Below are positions 5,561 to 10,694 of a stretch of 10,694 bases of DNA, one piece after another (within the stretch, counting starts at the first letter, position 1; the number at the start of each line of letters is the position of its first letter). The stretch is taken from contig JAOXYB010052312.1 of the NCBI GenBank assembly GCA_028565635.1, positions 1 through 10,694 on the forward strand, read 5' to 3'. The stretch is from Phoronis ovalis (Eukaryota > Phoronida > Phoronidae). Made by a program: the position numbers and the translations under genes. Below the pieces are notes generated by a model, which made no database searches, was not told the DNA's origin, and was given only the letters and a program-made list of their open reading frames with translations.

Positions 5561-7302
5561 ACATTCAGCAATCTGAATTTCCAAATCATCTGCTAATTAA
5601 AGTCTGTTTTTATCATTTAGTTAAAAATAGGAAACAATTGTTATTCCTTGAATAAATATTTTTTAGGGAAGCGCTGTATCAAGTAACATAATATCGTCAT
5701 TCAATAGTAAAATAACAGAGAAAATTTAGAATTCTGGCGGATATACAGTCTCACCGCATTACGCGCGAGTGTTACTTAACCACCACAGGTATTAGAGACA
5801 GACATAAAACAATGGGAAATTAAAACCCTCGGATTCTAATCTAAAAGCAATTAGGTGTCGATACCTAACATGTAAGTGAATCACTGTGGTCATTTGTTAA
5901 TTAATATTCTCTATGCAGTGGAAGTGATATGCAGAGTTATTATAAATAAGGAATTCTGTTTTCATTGTAGCTACCATTTATATTTACTCTCCAACCGGCA
6001 CTGTGGTGCGAAGGGATAATTGTACTGTTATGATTAATTACCAGAAACTAGTTAAAATATATAAAAAATAATTAAAATTATATTGTTAAGTTTTGTGATT
6101 TTAATTTTAATTAATGTTATTGTACTGGGTACGAAAAGAACGCATTATTGTAAGTTTAACCGTTTTATTGTTATAGAAAAATTAGTAGTTAAAAAGTATG
6201 AACAAATGTTTAGTTTTATACCATTTCGAAATTAGCATTTTACAACATGACAATTGATATTAATTTGTCGAATTCTATACTATTTATTTCTAGTAATAAA
6301 ATAACTTTGCTTAGTTCACACAAACATTTAAAAAAAATTATATGTGAGTACAGTTTTCCAAGTTCTCACTTTTATCTAGTAAATAATACATGTTATTTTG
6401 TTTTTAATTTTTATTTATTTCGCAAAATTAGTTGTTTACTGCCACTTTTATCGTTTGTAATTAAATAGCACTCGGAGAAAAAGTTTCGTACGCTACTCCA
6501 CTTAATATACAATATTCCGTTACATACCTGGGACTAATATAACTTTACATACCTATTATTTATAATTTTAATTTTATAAATCTGTTTGAACATTTTTCAA
6601 TGTTATTACTTTTAGAGGGTGTTATCAGTTTTTTTTAATTTCCACTTATTTTGTAGTCTACAAAGTTATCACATCCTACTTTACAACGGCAAAATAAAGA
6701 AAACTAGTTATTGCATTTTTTTTTAATCAGGTAGGGACTAAGCTATATATCAATAATCCATATTCATTTATTTCAATACATCACTATCAGAAATAAACAG
6801 CAAAGGAAATGGATCACTAGCTTGTAATCAAGTGAAAAATCTGTGCGAGGATTCATTCGAACGGTAAAAGTACAATATGATACAAGTAGTATATAATAGC
6901 TACTTAGATTTTAATGAGAATTGTTTTGTTCGCTACATTATAAGTTATAATGTTGATTGAGTATTAAGTTTCACTCACTTGTTATAATTAGTAGAGTAGA
7001 CGGTACACATATGTAATTAATGGTAAATATTTTACGTAAACTCTCATCTGACCACACGGTTTGTTTCAGTCCAGGAAAACTGCATGTTTCACTTCACCAG
7101 ACTTTGTTGTTGTTACTCCTATTTCATTAAAAAAAATCTGGTAGCCTACGGGATTAAATATTCCAAACGTTAAAATTTAGCCGTATCAGAGAGGAGGAAC
7201 GCATGGGAATGCTTCAGTTATGATTTATGGATCTCGGGTCTTTATAACTAAATAACTAGAGGATCGAATCTATAATATTTCCTTACTCCGCAAATGATCT
7301 GA
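5561..7302. other. Non-coding AT-rich stretch
   Basis: No gene seen. An ATG-initiated 73-codon frame at 6247-6468 is very rich in AT-encoded residues and looks like chance. An AT-only 12-bp inverted repeat lies at 6069-6080 and 6102-6113. A 33-codon minus-strand frame near 7066-7166 has no good splice context at both ends. Confidence 0.55.
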
Positions 7303-7599
7303 AACAGGATAAAAGCCTGTCACCATGTTTGGCTCCCAGCTTCGCTTGGCCACCGACCAGGGGCCTCTAATACCGGCAAGAGAGGCACCGAAAGAGACAA
7401 CCAGCGATCCCGAAACAGTTCCAGGCCAAATACACCTAGGCGCGTCTCACCTGCAGTCGCATGCCGGGATGTGCAACCGTTCTTCAACATTACAAAGGGA
7501 AATAGTAACACTGGCAAACCGGATAAACTTTCAGCAGGAGTTTGGATCATTGTTCCCGGATACGTAACCTGTGCCGGAGTCTTAATGAATGAAGACTAG
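7303..7599. other. GC-rich island with overlapping open frames on both strands
   Basis: Counting by eye, 7321-7560 is about 53% GC (128 of 240) with roughly a dozen CpGs, while 7621-7680 is about 27%. Three frames are open: plus 7303-7599 (98 codons, no early ATG), plus 7325-7567 (80 codons from an ATG in a good context, A at -3), and minus 7595-7320 (91 codons, ATG at 7550). The minus strand also has a near-consensus donor CAG|GTGAGA at 7450, which favours a minus exon ending at 7451. I recognise no domain in any frame. A tRNA-like A-box (TGGCCAAGCGA, minus, 7352-7342) suggests a SINE, but no good B-box follows. An exon, a retroposed sequence or an inserted repeat are all possible. Confidence 0.35.
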
Positions 7600-8330
7600 T
7601 TTACGTATGTGCCATCTGAAGTATAATTATTCCACTCTGATTATATCCAGTGATTGTGAAATATTTAGTAGGTTTATCTATATTATTATGTCAGGCATCA
7701 ATTAATGATTTGACCAATCAAACAGGGACCGTATCCGCAATGCACTTGGGATACACCTTTGTCATTAACAGAATCGATCTTATAATTAGTTAAACACGTT
7801 ATATTAATTAAAAAATACCTTTCAAAGGCATAAAAAACTTGATCTGGCTGAAATGTCAACGTCATCTTGTCGTAACCATGCCGGGTCTATAGCTCAAACC
7901 TCGTTCTAATGGCCGGGGTCTAAGTCTTTTGACATGATCTGTGTTATGAAGCATAATGTATTATATTCCCATCTGGAAACGTGCCGCAAATATGGGTTAC
8001 TATTTTGAGCTTCCACGTATATATGGTCCCAATTTTGAGCATACAGCATGAGTATGGATCAAGATTTTTGTTGTGGTTTAGATTTTGTCCGTTTTTGCGG
8101 TTTTTAACTTCTTGAAAAATGCAAGGTATGTAGGTCTGACTTATTTCGATTTTCGAGAAGTGTGAGTTGATTTTTTCATCATTTTTGTATAAATATGGGC
8201 CCGGAATACGGGTCTACTTTTTAAGATCGTGTAGGTATAAACTTTGCCAGAATTTTAGAATCGCGATGGTACGTGTTCCCTGCTGAATTAAACCGACTAC
8301 ACATCGCGTACCAACGGACACTAACACTTT
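7600..8330. other. Non-coding stretch with degenerate repeat sequence
   Basis: No gene seen. From about 7880 to 8220 there are several GGGTCTA-type words (7883, 7915 and 8211 areas) and the 31-bp repeat, giving the look of a decayed dispersed element without recognisable ends. TGGTACG (8267-8273) and CGTACCA (8307-8313) form a 7-bp inverted repeat. Confidence 0.45.
7991..8072. repeat. Degenerate 31-bp tandem repeat, about 2.6 copies
   Basis: TATGG recurs at 7991, 8022 and 8053, exactly 31 bp apart. The first two units continue to TTTTGAGC and the third to the weaker TTTTTG. The core resembles that of the 33-bp repeat at 1885-1950. Confidence 0.5.
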
Positions 8331-10602
8331 GAGGTACTGTCAAGCAGTATACTAAATATGTTAATTGCTTGTTATTAATTCTAAATTTATTTATAATCCA
8401 GAGAAAAAATAAGATGTGTAAGAACGTAAATATTTCTGTAACCCTTCATTATACAGAAGTCGTACAGAAATTCTCTTCATAATACTGTCAAGGCAAATAC
8501 AACTGATTTGAAAGTGTTTCATCTGTTGAAAATATCCCCTATTCACGAGTCAGATACATTACGTTTAATAAATATATAGAAGTTAAGCTCCTGTTCAATT
8601 AAGGTAGTCGTGCTGAAGTTTAAATACAGTTGTTCCATACAAATGAAAGGCTTAATAATGACGCTCTAAATATTTAAAAATCAATGCAAATGTCAAGAAT
8701 ATGATATTATAAGAAAATTGTAAATACGCCAGATTCCAAGCGCGTTTCCTAATTAATTCTTTTGTCCGTGTTGAGCAATGTATAAGGATACGAGCAATGT
8801 TGCGGCATCAATTAGATAAGAAAATTGTTACAAGGACAGTCTTTTAAATCTGCATAAATATATTTGGCTTTTTCAACAGCACATAGTTGCACAAGTCAGG
8901 CTACGTTACAAAAAAATATTCGCTATTATTTTCAATTTTCCAGTGTCTTTTAAGGTTCATTATTTTTGCATCACTTACTTTCACTGAAATCTGAATTAAA
9001 TCAAAAGTGCATATATTTTCACATTATCAGTTTTATACTAGTTTATGACAGTCATAACTTCATTCAGAACTAAATGGAATGTATCTAATATATAAAATTT
9101 TATATTATAAACATATTATATGATAACTTCCTGCCATGTGCCTGGGGTGGGAATGTAGAGGTATATTAAATTCCAAAATAATAGAACAAATTGTGTTTTA
9201 TTAACACATTGTATAGTTGTTATTGTTGTAAGATGAATCTTGTTTTTTTATTATGTTCTGTATAAGTTACTCAGCAGTTTGAATAAACACTTTATTCTGG
9301 TGAAAATCACATGCGTTATTTACTATTTAAGATGGAAATAAAAAAAATACATTATAAAATTTTTGCACTTAGAAATGTCTAGTAGTTTAACCAGTAGAAA
9401 CAATTCGGGGAAGCATATATTACAATTGATATAATGCGGAAGTTTCGCTAAAGAGGTGTGAAAAATTAAAAAAAACACATCGTCATTAAAACCATCAGCA
9501 GACTACGAGGAAGTTAGTAAAGGCTAGGTTATGACTCCTTTCATGATTCATAATTAAAATTGTTTGAAAAACACGAACATGACATTTAAATGTAAAGTTA
9601 GTGCGATAATTCTGTTATAACAAAGAATTAAAGAAAATTATTACTGACCCTGGTAAGTCCTGGGACCTCTTTGAAAACAACTCTCGGAGTTATAACAGTC
9701 ATCAATGATGTGGGACAAACAAACTGCAAACCGTAGAGCATTTTCTGCATACCCAGTATTTTTGTATTGTAACTCAGTTTATAAGAATTTAAATATTCTA
9801 GTGGTGCTATTTCAAATTGAATGCTTACTTGTTTGTTTTTAATTAAAAGTTGTATATTGTTTGCAGATATATCGGAAATATACTAACTATTTAAACTAAT
9901 AAAAAAGTACGAGGGAACAATCTTGGGTAATGACTTCATTTTAGTTTTAATATGCACTTTACTGTATTCCCTCTAAATTATTTAGCGGCTCATTTTCTTT
10001 GAATGTTTTGTTTCTGTTGCTTGTTGTTTTGCGTACATTTTTAATAGCTCAAGCACGTAATCCATCATAAATTGATAGTTTTTCCAGTTGGATCAAAAGG
10101 CCACTTACCACCATGATTTAAAATCTAAAAGTACGCGGAAGCAAGGATATTGCATATAGATTAACCAGTCATGTTTTAGCACCTACTTTGCTGATAAATT
10201 TTGCCATTAATATTGGAAATTAAAAAATAAGGAAAACCGAGTGACACATTTTTTTCCCGTATCTTTCTATTTATCACAAACGATAAAAAAAACACATTAG
10301 AGGGGCTGAGCAAAACCTTACATGTACTGGTAGTCTATGCAAACCAACATAATCATATTTCATATAGTAATTCAAACTGATGATTTCTTAACATTTTGGT
10401 CAATTTAACGGTTAAAAAACAAAAATTTAATTTGTGAAAGCATACAACAATTTAATACCAGAATCAGTCTGTCAAAAACTTGTAACTTGATCATCGTCTC
10501 TCGGCTAAATAGTTTTTATTGATCATCTGCATATGTAAGAAATATATTGTACTGTTTAGAAATGATTAGTTCATATAACAAATAGATGCAAAATATCTTA
10601 TT
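8331..10602. other. Non-coding AT-rich stretch
   Basis: No gene seen. Minor items: ATTTCTGTA (8432-8440) can pair with TACAGAAAT (8463-8471) or partly with the TACAGAA at 8452; a 16-bp AT palindrome lies at 9090-9105; a strong acceptor and perfect donor only 16 nt apart lie on the minus strand at 10126 and 10108; and there is an isolated plus-strand donor CTG|GTAAGT near 9651. Confidence 0.55.
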
Positions 10603-10694
10603 GTTTATTCTTTATCCTTGTTTATTCTTTATCCTTGTTTATTCTTTATCCTTGTTTATTCTTTATCCTTGTTTATTCTTTATCCTTGTTTATT
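10603..10694. repeat. 17-bp minisatellite running off the right edge
   Basis: GTTTATTCTTTATCCTT is repeated five times without a single change from 10603 to 10687, followed by 7 nt of a sixth copy at the window end. The array's true length is unknown. Each junction creates TTGTTTAT, a forkhead-type core, and each unit contains TTATCC (GGATAA on the other strand). Confidence 0.95.

Noticed and set aside
6069-6113. 12-bp AT-only inverted repeat (TAATTAAAATTA / TAATTTTAATTA)
   Set aside because: The arms use only A and T in an AT-rich stretch, so such pairings are expected by chance. No transposon-like ends or duplication are seen.
6247-6468. Plus-strand 73-codon open frame with ATG
   Set aside because: Its composition is dominated by residues with AT-rich codons, with no domain, signal or splice context. 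Expected by chance at this GC.
7342-7352. tRNA-like A-box on the minus strand within the GC island
   Set aside because: The expected downstream B-box is only a poor match (GTTTCAGATC), so a SINE is not called. It is mentioned as an alternative in the island entry.
9443-9510. Short plus-strand frame ending SSLKPSADYEEVSKG then stop, C-terminus-like
   Set aside because: Only about 21 codons open, no pyrimidine tract or acceptor before it, and no polyadenylation context. Chance is enough.

Overview
This is an AT-rich, gene-poor piece of eukaryotic nuclear DNA. The signals fit an animal: short exons bounded by GT/AG splice sites, a C2-type protein domain, minisatellites, an (AT)n microsatellite and scattered half-decayed repeats. 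A marine invertebrate such as a bivalve mollusc is a plausible source, but this is inference from general character and no marker gene fixes the taxon. There are no bacterial operons, rRNA or recognisable tRNA genes.

The only gene I can read with some confidence is on the minus strand in the left third of the window. Two exons join in phase: a start exon (2199 to 2132, coding from about 2168) and an internal exon (936 to 795). Together they give the N-terminal half of a C2 domain, with first strand EEITVIVYKAIGLP, a lysine-rich segment, and the hallmark DPVWNEE. The long conceptual frames on the plus strand over these exons are antisense shadows. The rest of the gene must lie mostly left of position 1. 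A CpG-rich stretch at 2815-3100, with a YY1-like motif and a good splice donor at 2963, is the best candidate for its promoter and a 5' leader exon. That leader would carry a short upstream reading frame whose start codon sits in a hairpin.

The intron between the two coding exons (937-2131) holds a four-copy 22-bp minisatellite. Each copy carries a nuclear-receptor half-site (TGACCT/AGGTCA). It also holds a DR6 pair of the same half-site and a degenerate 33-bp repeat.

From 3100 to the end I find no gene I can defend. Notable items are a 12-bp perfect inverted repeat at 3257-3297, an (AT)14 tract at 3492-3519, a homeodomain/POU-like palindrome at 4553-4570, a sharply GC-rich island at 7303-7600 with overlapping open frames on both strands, a degenerate 31-bp repeat near 7991-8072 that shares a core with the intronic 33-bp repeat, and a 17-bp minisatellite that runs off the right edge (10603-10694).
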